Source: Tannerella sp.
GTDB taxonomy: Bacteria > Bacteroidota > Bacteroidia > Bacteroidales > Tannerellaceae
Length of the DNA stretch: 7,741 nucleotides
Direction: 5' to 3'
NCBI GenBank assembly: GCA_031267485.1
Contig: JAIRYY010000121.1
Span: forward strand, 1 to 7,741
Part shown: positions 1 through 6,156 of the stretch, piece after piece
How positions within the stretch are numbered: the stretch's first letter is position 1
How the letters are laid out: every line of letters begins with the position of its first letter
Program-made: the position numbers and the translations under genes
Notes under the pieces: generated by a model
What the model saw: only the letters and a program-made list of their open reading frames with translations
Database searches by the model: none
Told to the model about the DNA's origin: nothing

Positions 1-2
1 TT

Positions 3-80
3 AGATATACGCTCTCTTCTCGACAAGATTTGGTGTCCATGATAACAATAAAATTTATCAACAAAAAGAGTGTATCATGA
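3..80 (+). CDS. possible 3' end of an upstream gene (partial)
   Basis: The frame beginning at base 3 is open from the window edge to a TGA at 78-80, giving about 25 residues that end in INKKSVS. Its stop overlaps the ATG of the next gene as ATGA, an arrangement typical of translationally coupled genes, and this is the main reason to think it is coding. A rival frame beginning at base 1 stops at 40-42 (ending DKIWCP), and the sequence alone does not exclude it. No family can be named from so short a tail. Confidence 0.35.
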   Translation, partial: RYTLSSRQDLVSMITIKFINKKSVS

Positions 81-1054
81 TTTTTTGCCCTTACCTCGTT
101 CGTGATATTAATTTTGAACCTGATGCCATTCAACCGTGCTGTAATATTCGCAATATTCAAATACCACGATTTTTATTTCAAGGTGGTAAAGTTGCTATGA
201 GTGAATACTGCACGTATATTGAAAAAATTTTCAATTTATTACAAGACGGAAATATTTGCAACGGTTGTCCCGAGTTGACGGTAGTTGACGTTGAAAACTC
301 TGCAAATCTCAATATTCTGTTTCATACTGTTTCATTAAATATGCACAGATGGTTCTGTAACTGCAAGTGCATATATTGTGATTTCCATAAACAGAAATTA
401 CCGGCATATTCGATACTCCCTGCAATTAAAAGTCTATATGCACAACATGTTTTGCATAAGAACTGTTTTTTTAGTTGGGGTGGTGGAGAATCAACAATAC
501 TGCGGGAATTTGAAGATGCGGCAATATTAATATATAATTATGGATTTAAGCAGTATATCCATACCAATGCATTGCATTATTCGCATGCCGTTGCTGCATT
601 GCTTGAAAAATGTTCTGCGGGAGTCAATATCAGTCTTGATTCCGGAAGTCAAAAAACATATAAGATTGTTAAAGGAATTGATGGTTTTCAACGTGTCACC
701 GCCAACATCGGTAAATATATTGCTGCGTCAAAAAATAAAGAGAATGTTGTCATTAAATATATTATCTTTAATGCCAACAATTCTCGAAAAGAAATAGTAG
801 AATTCTTCGCTTTATGCAAATGTATGGGAATTGAAAATGTAGAATTTTCTTTTGATTTTCGAGAAGTTAATTCCGGAACCATAGCAAACGAATCACTGCA
901 TGCCGCAATTCTTTTTATTCAACTTGCCGATAGGTTGAAAATCAAGTGTTCACCATTTTTTGTAGATGATAAAATTATTGCAATGATGGAAAATATTGTT
1001 GGCATAACACAGCCGCCCCCATCCCAAACAGGGTTCCAGGATACTCGCTTATAA
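77..1054 (+). CDS. radical SAM domain protein with N-terminal cysteine cluster
   Basis: This 325-aa protein carries the radical SAM signature CxxxCxxC at C94, C98 and C101 (FCNCKCIYCDF), which binds the 4Fe-4S cluster that cleaves S-adenosylmethionine. It is followed by GGGE at 135-138, equivalent to the SAM-binding GGE motif, and by a strand-type motif VNISLDSGSQKTY near 183-195. Before the core there is a Cys-rich segment (C4, C21-C22, C61xxC64) resembling the auxiliary-cluster segments of SPASM/Twitch-type enzymes. The substrate is unknown. The start is the ATG overlapping the upstream stop, with a weak AAGAG ribosome site about 6 nt before it. The last 15 or so residues (TQPPPSQTGFQDTRL) come from a locally GC-rich stretch unlike the rest of the gene, so the native C-terminus may have been replaced. 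The radical SAM call is firm; the specific role is open. Confidence 0.85.
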   Translation: MIFCPYLVRDINFEPDAIQPCCNIRNIQIPRFLFQGGKVAMSEYCTYIEKIFNLLQDGNICNGCPELTVVDVENSANLNILFHTVSLNMHRWFCNCKCIYCDFHKQKLPAYSILPAIKSLYAQHVLHKNCFFSWGGGESTILREFEDAAILIYNYGFKQYIHTNALHYSHAVAALLEKCSAGVNISLDSGSQKTYKIVKGIDGFQRVTANIGKYIAASKNKENVVIKYIIFNANNSRKEIVEFFALCKCMGIENVEFSFDFREVNSGTIANESLHAAILFIQLADRLKIKCSPFFVDDKIIAMMENIVGITQPPPSQTGFQDTRL

Positions 1055-1074
1055 CCTATTGAAATAGTTTATAA
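1049..1074. repeat. AT-rich inverted repeat over the stop codon of the radical SAM gene
   Basis: The arms TTATAAcCTATT and AATAGtTTATAA flank a 2-base centre (GA), with one mismatched pair. The repeat includes the TAA stop of the radical SAM gene. It has no T-tract, so it is a poor intrinsic terminator. It could be a protein-binding palindrome or a weak transcript-end hairpin. Confidence 0.4.
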
Positions 1075-1107
1075 TCGCTCGATTGCCTTGATATAGGTCA
1101 AAAAATG

Positions 1108-1221
1108 GGTTCTTTCCCGGCTTGGTTGCAAATCCCCCTTTTTGACATGCGGAAACGGCTGTAATCCGTTGGTTGCCGGACAGAGCCCAACCGGTTTTTG
1201 CAACCAACTTTGGGAAGAACC
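1108..1221. mobile_element. MITE-like 114-bp element with terminal inverted repeats
   Basis: The left end (1108-1132) begins GGTTCTTTCCC and continues to TTGGTTGCAAA. The right end (1197-1221) is its reverse complement, TTTGCAACCAA to GGGAAGAACC, with one bulged base and a small internal mismatch. It is flanked by AAAAAATG (1100-1107) and GAAAAATG (1222-1229), seven of eight bases identical, consistent with an 8-bp target duplication. The interior has no open frame that could be a transposase, and folds into two short hairpins (AACGG/CCGTT and GGTTG/CAACC). GGTTCTT-type ends with 8-bp duplications recall the ISL3 family, which is my inference for the parent transposase. A structured RNA gene is the alternative reading. 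Confidence 0.6.
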
Positions 1222-1230
1222 GAAAAATGC

Positions 1231-1260
1231 TTGACAAAAGGAGAAATTATACGATAAAAG
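1231..1260 (+). promoter_or_regulatory. candidate sigma-70 promoter for the three-gene group
   Basis: A perfect -35 box TTGACA (1231-1236) is followed after 18 bases by TAAAAG (1255-1260, 4 of 6 consensus matches). It lies just outside the MITE-like element, immediately after its target duplication, and upstream of the membrane GAF gene. The stretch 1055-1324 has no gene; it holds the inverted repeat, the MITE and this promoter. Confidence 0.45.
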
Positions 1261-1324
1261 ATAACAGACCATATGTGGTTATTTTTGGTGTGTAATAAGA
1301 AAGGCCTTGCACGAAGTTCGAGCT

Positions 1325-2254
1325 ATGACTGGTCAAGATATTTTCAGTAACTCACAAAAGAGTTTTATTTTTTCTTTTTTACAAATATGGAGGCCGATAG
1401 TTTACGTTGTCGGCTTTTTTTTATTTTGCTTTGTTGTATATTTACTGTTTTGGCAAAATAGTATTGCATTAAATACTATCTTTATAACTTTTGCCATTTA
1501 TTCTGCAATCGCACTTTCTACTTACTTTTTATATACTTATTTAAATCGTCAGCAACGGTATTCTTTTGTCGGCATTTATTTTCATTCTATTATCCATAAA
1601 CAGAGAGATTGTTTAGCAAGAATTCAAAATATCGACGATAATAAAAAAAAGACACGTGAAGAAAAAATTGAAGATTTTATGGATACCCTTGTCAACACAT
1701 TAGATGATATTTCAGAATTATTTACTTTTATAACAGGGAATAAATGTGCTGTTTGTCTAAAAGAAATCAGGTCTGTTTCTGGTGATGAAAAGCTTCGTAT
1801 TGCTACTTTAGCTCGTGATACCAATTCAGCTATAAAAAGAAAAGCTTTTGAAAATTCTGTCAAAACGCGAGACTATCCACAATATTTAGAAAACAGCACT
1901 GCCTTTTCACAAATAATTTTCAAAGGTAAAAATTATTTTTTATGTAATGATATTGTAAAATTGTGGATAGAAGGAAATTACAAAAATACCTCATTAGATT
2001 TTGAGGATAGAACGCCGAAAATTAAATATTCTTTTGGAAAAGTCAAAGCTGTTGATTGGCCTCTACCATATAAAAGCACGCTTGTTACTCCTATCCGTCA
2101 TCTTGAAACCTCAAATTTTATTGCTTTCCTATGTATAGATGCCGGCTATATCGACGTTTTTGACTTTAGCTACCGTCAGTTAGACCTAGTTAGTGCAATT
2201 AGTGATTTACTATATATATTCATTACTCAATTTATGAAATCTATTGATGAATAG
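1325..2254 (+). CDS. membrane protein: two TM helices plus GAF-like domain, function unknown
   Basis: The 309-aa protein has two hydrophobic helices near the N-terminus (about residues 24-43 and 48-71). A charged helical linker follows (about 75-135), then a predicted cytoplasmic domain (about 125-305). The segment STLVTPIRHL ... FIAFLCIDA, followed by a C-terminal helix LDLVSAISDLLYIFI, has the look of a GAF domain, a small-molecule or signal-binding fold. A CAVC pair lies at 141-144. I see no kinase, cyclase or nuclease motif. The start is uncertain: the ATG at 1325 has only a weak GAAG ribosome site, and an in-frame TTG at 1307 would add six residues. It is the first gene of an AT-rich group of three and may sense a ligand or signal at the inner membrane. 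Coding is confident; the GAF assignment is by eye. Confidence 0.75.
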   Translation: MTGQDIFSNSQKSFIFSFLQIWRPIVYVVGFFLFCFVVYLLFWQNSIALNTIFITFAIYSAIALSTYFLYTYLNRQQRYSFVGIYFHSIIHKQRDCLARIQNIDDNKKKTREEKIEDFMDTLVNTLDDISELFTFITGNKCAVCLKEIRSVSGDEKLRIATLARDTNSAIKRKAFENSVKTRDYPQYLENSTAFSQIIFKGKNYFLCNDIVKLWIEGNYKNTSLDFEDRTPKIKYSFGKVKAVDWPLPYKSTLVTPIRHLETSNFIAFLCIDAGYIDVFDFSYRQLDLVSAISDLLYIFITQFMKSIDE

Positions 2255-2273
2255 TCAAAAATAATTTTGACTA
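2252..2273. repeat. perfect 9-bp inverted repeat at gene end
   Basis: TAGTCAAAA and TTTTGACTA flank the 4-base centre ATAA. The left arm begins with the stop codon of the membrane GAF gene, and the right arm contains the candidate -35 hexamer of the next gene. It could be an operator or a short attenuating hairpin; it lacks the GC-rich stem and T-run of a strong terminator. Confidence 0.5.
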
Positions 2274-2293
2274 ATAAAGGAGTTCTATATAAT
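2267..2293 (+). promoter_or_regulatory. candidate promoter for the small middle gene
   Basis: TTGACT (2267-2272) and a perfect TATAAT (2288-2293) are separated by 15 bases, two fewer than the optimum. The site overlaps the 2252-2273 inverted repeat, so a protein bound there would occlude the -35 box. Such motifs arise easily by chance in AT-rich DNA. Confidence 0.35.
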
Positions 2294-2360
2294 ATAACTA
2301 TTTTAATACAAATTCATTTTGAATAGAAGTAATAAACATTACAAACCAAAGGATAGTAAT

Positions 2361-2639
2361 ATGAAACAATATTCAGCGGCAAAAAATGATTTTTATGAGA
2401 TGGGAAAAAGAAGATTATATCTCTCTGATATATTAAAAGAGATAGAACGTCCTGCTGAAAATCCTGTTAATGATTATGTTGATTCTTTTAAAGAACGATT
2501 AGGTTCTGTTTTCCCTATTAGAAATCTATCACTTATTTATGATGGTAATAAAAAAGAAGTAAAAGACGGCAATGATTATAATCTTCCGACAAAAGAAGAG
2601 GCAGAAGAAATAATTCGTATATTGGAACGTACTCAATAA
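2361..2639 (+). CDS. small hypothetical protein (92 aa)
   Basis: I do not recognise this gene. The ATG at 2361 is preceded by AAAGGA (2348-2353) with a 7-base gap, which makes it a better start than the in-frame TTG at 2319. The product is soluble and charged, with a Lys/Glu-rich N-terminal half, a central hydrophobic strand-like piece (VFPIRNLSLIYDG) and a C-terminal helix (KEEAEEIIRILERTQ). It has no signal peptide, TM helix or catalytic motif that I can see. It lies 106 bp after the membrane GAF gene and 31 bp before the tail-anchored gene, all on one strand and of like composition. It may be a small adaptor or regulator of the two membrane proteins; that is inference. Confidence 0.65.
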   Translation: MKQYSAAKNDFYEMGKRRLYLSDILKEIERPAENPVNDYVDSFKERLGSVFPIRNLSLIYDGNKKEVKDGNDYNLPTKEEAEEIIRILERTQ

Positions 2640-2670
2640 AGTATTCTTGTATAATCTATGAATTAGAACA

Positions 2671-3183
2671 ATGAAAAGAAACAGAGACAAGCATAAACGA
2701 CAGCAGAATGTTGAGCAAAAAGTTGATAAATGTTTGTCCTGTAAAATTGATGAATTTGCAAATTTTTATCTTGGATTAAGACCTGAAAATATTGATGATG
2801 ATACAATAATCTCTGATGGAGATACAGAGCAACTTTTAATCGCACTTGGATACTTACATTTTATTCAAGAGGAAATAGAGAGAATCAACAACTCTAAAAT
2901 TGAAGGCATCTTGGGCAATAAGCAAGAACAGACGAGATTACTGAAATATATTCAAGGGGAAGAGTTTACAGGTGAGAAAGCGCATAGACGATATAGGCAA
3001 AAAGCACGGGAATCACTGGCTAAATATAGAAAAAACAGTAGTTGTTATGGCCATCGGACAAGGTTGTTAAAAAAAGTCCTTCAGTTTTGTTTTGCTACTG
3101 TACTGAGAGGCATAATTACAGCATTAGTTGTGCCTATACTGGTTATTTTATTGAAAGAGTTTTATGCCTTTCTAACACCTTGA
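2671..3183 (+). CDS. hypothetical protein with C-terminal TM helix (170 aa)
   Basis: I do not recognise this protein. A very basic N-terminus (MKRNRDKHKR) is followed by a CxxC pair (C21, C24), an acidic stretch (DDDTIISDGDTE, about 42-53) and long amphipathic helices rich in Glu, Lys and Arg (about 60-130). The only membrane segment is at the extreme C-terminus (about 143-163, ending VPILVILLKEFYAF), so the protein is predicted to be tail-anchored with its bulk in the cytoplasm. The ribosome site is weak. It follows the 92-aa gene by 31 bp and ends 18 bp before the stop of the convergent kinase gene. With the first gene, it gives this group two membrane-tethered cytoplasmic proteins. Confidence 0.65.
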   Translation: MKRNRDKHKRQQNVEQKVDKCLSCKIDEFANFYLGLRPENIDDDTIISDGDTEQLLIALGYLHFIQEEIERINNSKIEGILGNKQEQTRLLKYIQGEEFTGEKAHRRYRQKARESLAKYRKNSSCYGHRTRLLKKVLQFCFATVLRGIITALVVPILVILLKEFYAFLTP

Positions 3184-3201
3184 AAATTACAGAATAACTA
3201 T

Positions 3202-6030
3202 TTATTCGCCTTGCCTGAGCAAAACGGACGCGGCGTCCGCCGCTTTTTGAAAATCCATCACCAGGACGGAATCCGCTATTTCGGCTGTAATGTCGCGGCT
3301 GGTTGCGGTTGACGGCAAGGTTTGCAGTTGCGCCAGAGCGGCGTCGATCGCTCCGATATCCTCCGCTTGCAGCGCTTCCCGCAAAGCCGCCGCCGCCGCC
3401 TGTATTTCCGGGGAAATCCGTTCATCCTCGTTGCCGGATCGCTCCGCCGCCGACAGTTCGTCGATCCGCGCCGTCAGCGCTGAGAGTTTATCAAGGAATA
3501 TCGGTAAGTTGTCGCAAATCACGGGCATATCCGCTTCCCGGCCGGCTTTCTCCAGCACGGCGGCCGCTTGTGCCAGACCGTTCGCGCCGATGTTGGCCGA
3601 GGCGCTTTTCAGGGCGTGAACCAGCGTCGTGAAGGCATGCAGGGAAGAGGCGTCCTGCGGTTGCGCCGGCAGCGCGAAACAGGCTTCCGCATCCCGGCGG
3701 AACGTCTCCAGCAATTCCAGGTAGCGCCTCGGCGACCCGCCGATGCGGGCGATCCCGGCGGCCGTATCCACGCCTGCTATTGTCGCAAAGGGCGCTTCCG
3801 ACCCCACGCCCGCGCTTGCCGCAAAGGGTGCTTCCGAACCGCCCGCGCTTGTCGCAAAGGGCGCATCCTGCGTTTGCGCCGGCGCGGGAGCATGCCTGTT
3901 CGTCGGCGCGTTCCGGCGCTTGCTTTCGGGAATCCATTTTTTCAGCACGGCATCCAGTCCGGAGGGATCTATGGGCTTGGAGAGGAAATCGTTGAAGCCG
4001 TTTGCCAGAAACATCTCTCTCATGCCGGACACGGCATTGGCCGTCAGCGCGATGACGGGCATGGTCCGGCAGCGTTCTTCGCGTATGTCTCTGACGGCGC
4101 GCGTCGCTTCGACGCCGTCCATTTCCGGCATCATGTGATCCATCAGCACAAGGTCGAAGGGGCGCTCCCGCACCAGATCCACCGCCTCACGCCCGTTCGG
4201 GCAGGTGAAAACGCGCATCCGGTAGGGAAGGAGCAGCCCTTCGGCCACCATAAGATTGCTGGGAAAATCGTCGACGACCAGCACCTCGGCTTCGGGCGCG
4301 GTGAAGGTGACGCATGGCTTCTCCGCCCGCGCCGCCGGCATGGCGGCCATGTCCCCCGTCGGCTTCCGGTCGGCCACGGTCTGAAGCAGTGTGGCCGTAA
4401 ACACGGAGCCTTTGCCGTATTCGCTTTGCGCCGCGATGTCGCCGCCCATGCTTCGGCACAGGCTGCGGGCGATGACCAGTCCGAGGCCCGTGCCCTCAAT
4501 CCTGCTGTTGCGCTTTTCGTCGATGCGCATGAATTCTTCGAACAGCTTCGGCATGTCTTTCCGTTTGATGCCGATGCCGCTGTCTTCGACAACGAAGGTC
4601 AGCCGTGCGGTGTCTTCGGCGACGGGTTCCCATGAAGCGGAGAATTTGACGAACCCCTCGCGCGTGTACTTTACGGCGTTGCCCAGGAGATTGAGCAGGA
4701 TCTGCCTGATGCGGCCCGCGTCGCCGATCATGCCGCCGGGAATGTCGGGAGATATGTCGGTGACCAGCGTAAGCGGCGTTTCCGCCGTTCTGGCGCGGAT
4801 GATGGCCAGCGCATCGTTCAGAAGGGAAGCGGTCGCATAGGGGGCGGGATGTATCGGCAGCTTGCCGGATTCGATTTTCGAAAAATCGAGAATGTCGTTG
4901 ATGACGCCGAGCAGACCGGCTCCGGCGTTCTTGATGCCCATGATGTATTCGAGGGCTTTCGGCGTGCCGTATTCTCTCCGCGCAAGTTCGCTCAGGCCGA
5001 TGATCGCGTTCATCGGCGTCCGGATTTCGTGGCTCATGCGCGCCAGGAAAGAGCTTTTGTTCAGGTTTTCCTCGTCGGAGCGCATTTTCTGCGCCAGGGC
5101 GCGGACGAGCAGACCCGACAGCGCCGCGGCGAGAAGGCCTCCGATGACGCAGAGCACCGCCGCAAGCGCGTAGACTTCGCTGTAATAACTGTCGCGCGGG
5201 ATGATGATCCCGATATGCCAGCCGTGGAACACTCTCCGGAAGAACACGATGTTGTCCGTGCCGTCCGTATCCGTGAAACGGACGGCCGAAATCCGCTCGC
5301 CCCGTCGGAACAGGCGTTCAAGAAGCGGGTAGTCGCCGCCCGCTTCTTCCATCGTTTTGCCGATCAGGCTTGCGTTGCGGTGAACGATGAAGGTTCTTTT
5401 TCCGTCGATAAGGACGCCGTAGCCGTTCCCGGCGATTTTCTGTCCGCGCACCCGATCGGTGATGCGCGACAGCCGGAGGTCGACCGCCAGCACGCCGCGG
5501 ACTTCCCCTGAATAATTGAAGAGTTGCCGGGAAAAACTGATGCACATGCCGCCGGTTTCGGCATCGACGTACGGCTCGGAAAAGAAGATGTGGCCGTCGT
5601 TGTTCACCGCGCCTATATGCCAGGGGCGGTTTTCCGGCACAAAGTCCGGGGGCGGGACCCAGCCCGATCCGTCAAGCCATTCGCCCCTGATATAGGCGTA
5701 CACCTTCATGAAATCGGGAACCGGCGAGCGGGCGGCGTTGAAGTGGGCATCGGTTTCCCGCAGATAGGTCAGGATTTCTTCGTTGGTTTTGTCTGTGGAA
5801 AGCATGCCTTCCACGGTTTGCGACATGTTGGCGAACAGCATTTCCGTTTCCGCGAAACCGGCGGAAACGGTGGTCCGGGTCAGGTCCATGCTCACGTCGC
5901 CGATGGTTTCCATCTGCCCGCGCACAATGAGGCCGACATAAACATAGCTCACGAGCACCATGGCGGAAAAGGCGACGAACACCAACAATACCTGATGGAT
6001 GTTCTTTCTGAGCAGCGATCTTGTTTCCAC
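3202..6030 (-). CDS. hybrid sensor histidine kinase (Cache-HisKA-HATPase-REC-Hpt)
   Basis: This 942-aa multi-step phosphorelay kinase sits in the inner membrane. In order: TM helix (about 13-33); a periplasmic sensor of about 250 residues with Cache-like features (RPWHIGA, GEVRGVLAVDLRLSRI, WHIGIIIPRD); a second TM (about 286-310); HisKA with phospho-accepting H334 in SHEIRTPMN; HATPase with N447/N451, DSGIGI (483-488) and GTGLGL (513-518); a receiver with D587/D588, phospho-acceptor D631, T663 and K685; an Ala/Pro/Gly-rich repeat linker (about 705-757); and Hpt with H805 in VHALKSASANIG. Phosphate should pass H334 to D631 to H805 and on to a separate response regulator not in this window. 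The start is a GTG preceded by GGAGGG. It lies 45 bp after the HAD gene, probably in the same operon. The ligand is unknown. All catalytic residues are present. Confidence 0.93.
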   Translation of the reverse strand: METRSLLRKNIHQVLLVFVAFSAMVLVSYVYVGLIVRGQMETIGDVSMDLTRTTVSAGFAETEMLFANMSQTVEGMLSTDKTNEEILTYLRETDAHFNAARSPVPDFMKVYAYIRGEWLDGSGWVPPPDFVPENRPWHIGAVNNDGHIFFSEPYVDAETGGMCISFSRQLFNYSGEVRGVLAVDLRLSRITDRVRGQKIAGNGYGVLIDGKRTFIVHRNASLIGKTMEEAGGDYPLLERLFRRGERISAVRFTDTDGTDNIVFFRRVFHGWHIGIIIPRDSYYSEVYALAAVLCVIGGLLAAALSGLLVRALAQKMRSDEENLNKSSFLARMSHEIRTPMNAIIGLSELARREYGTPKALEYIMGIKNAGAGLLGVINDILDFSKIESGKLPIHPAPYATASLLNDALAIIRARTAETPLTLVTDISPDIPGGMIGDAGRIRQILLNLLGNAVKYTREGFVKFSASWEPVAEDTARLTFVVEDSGIGIKRKDMPKLFEEFMRIDEKRNSRIEGTGLGLVIARSLCRSMGGDIAAQSEYGKGSVFTATLLQTVADRKPTGDMAAMPAARAEKPCVTFTAPEAEVLVVDDFPSNLMVAEGLLLPYRMRVFTCPNGREAVDLVRERPFDLVLMDHMMPEMDGVEATRAVRDIREERCRTMPVIALTANAVSGMREMFLANGFNDFLSKPIDPSGLDAVLKKWIPESKRRNAPTNRHAPAPAQTQDAPFATSAGGSEAPFAASAGVGSEAPFATIAGVDTAAGIARIGGSPRRYLELLETFRRDAEACFALPAQPQDASSLHAFTTLVHALKSASANIGANGLAQAAAVLEKAGREADMPVICDNLPIFLDKLSALTARIDELSAAERSGNEDERISPEIQAAAAALREALQAEDIGAIDAALAQLQTLPSTATSRDITAEIADSVLVMDFQKAADAASVLLRQGE
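3226..3248 (+). terminator. possible intrinsic terminator for the AT-rich group, inside the kinase 3' end
   Basis: On the plus strand GCGGC-GTCC-GCCGC is followed directly by five T residues (3230-3248), the form of a rho-independent terminator. An alternative hairpin, GGACG-CGG-CGTCC, overlaps it. It lies about 45 bp past the last island gene but within the final codons of the opposing kinase gene, where Ala/Asp codons in GC-rich DNA could produce it by chance. Confidence 0.35.
3776..3872. repeat. three-copy tandem repeat encoding the REC-Hpt linker
   Basis: Three units (3776-3811, 3812-3844, 3845-3872; 36, 33 and a final 28 bases) share the core GTCGCAAAGGGCGC with few changes. On the minus strand they encode DAPFATSAG, EAPFAASAG and EAPFATIAG. 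The units differ in length by multiples of three, so the frame is kept, as expected for expansion and contraction of a flexible linker. Confidence 0.8.
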
Positions 6031-6048
6031 ATGCCCTCCGGTTTCGCC

Positions 6049-6156
6049 GATATCGGAGCGGGCCGGGCCCGCGCATCAATGCTCCTTTACATGAATCTCC
6101 GTCGCGCGCGCCCTGTCCGGATGCCGGAGCAGGCCGAGTCCGCGCATCAATGCTCC
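6049..6156. repeat. direct repeat pair (37 bp, 71-bp period) at the 3' end of the HAD gene
   Basis: Copies at 6049-6085 and 6120-6156 share an exact 17-bp block, CCGCGCATCAATGCTCC, and match closely further left (GGAGC.GGCCG.G). The right copy encodes GALMRGLGLLRHP in the HAD protein. The left copy spans the HAD stop codon and the gap before the kinase, and its translation would read MRGPGPLRYR, so it looks like a duplicated piece of the gene end. Confidence 0.75.

Noticed and set aside
40..60. Small inverted repeat TGATAA/TTATCA upstream of the radical SAM gene
   Set aside because: Six-base arms with a 9-base gap are expected by chance in AT-rich DNA.
1100..1229. Retron msr-msd or other reverse-transcriptase-linked RNA, suggested by the long inverted repeat
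   Set aside because: No reverse transcriptase gene is near, and the flanking 8-bp duplication is better explained by transposition.
1273..1350. 25-codon frame starting ATGTGG upstream of the membrane GAF gene, as a leader peptide
   Set aside because: It has no ribosome site, no run of regulatory codons and no attenuator hairpins. It overlaps the start of the next gene in another frame and is probably chance.
2274..2290. Strong ribosome-site-like AAAGGAG at 2276-2282
   Set aside because: No ATG, GTG or TTG follows at usable spacing; the next gene has its own AAAGGA before ATG 2361.
3568..4635. Long plus-strand open frames opposite the kinase gene
   Set aside because: These are GC-rich shadow frames antisense to a kinase with all its motifs intact; they show no domain pattern of their own.
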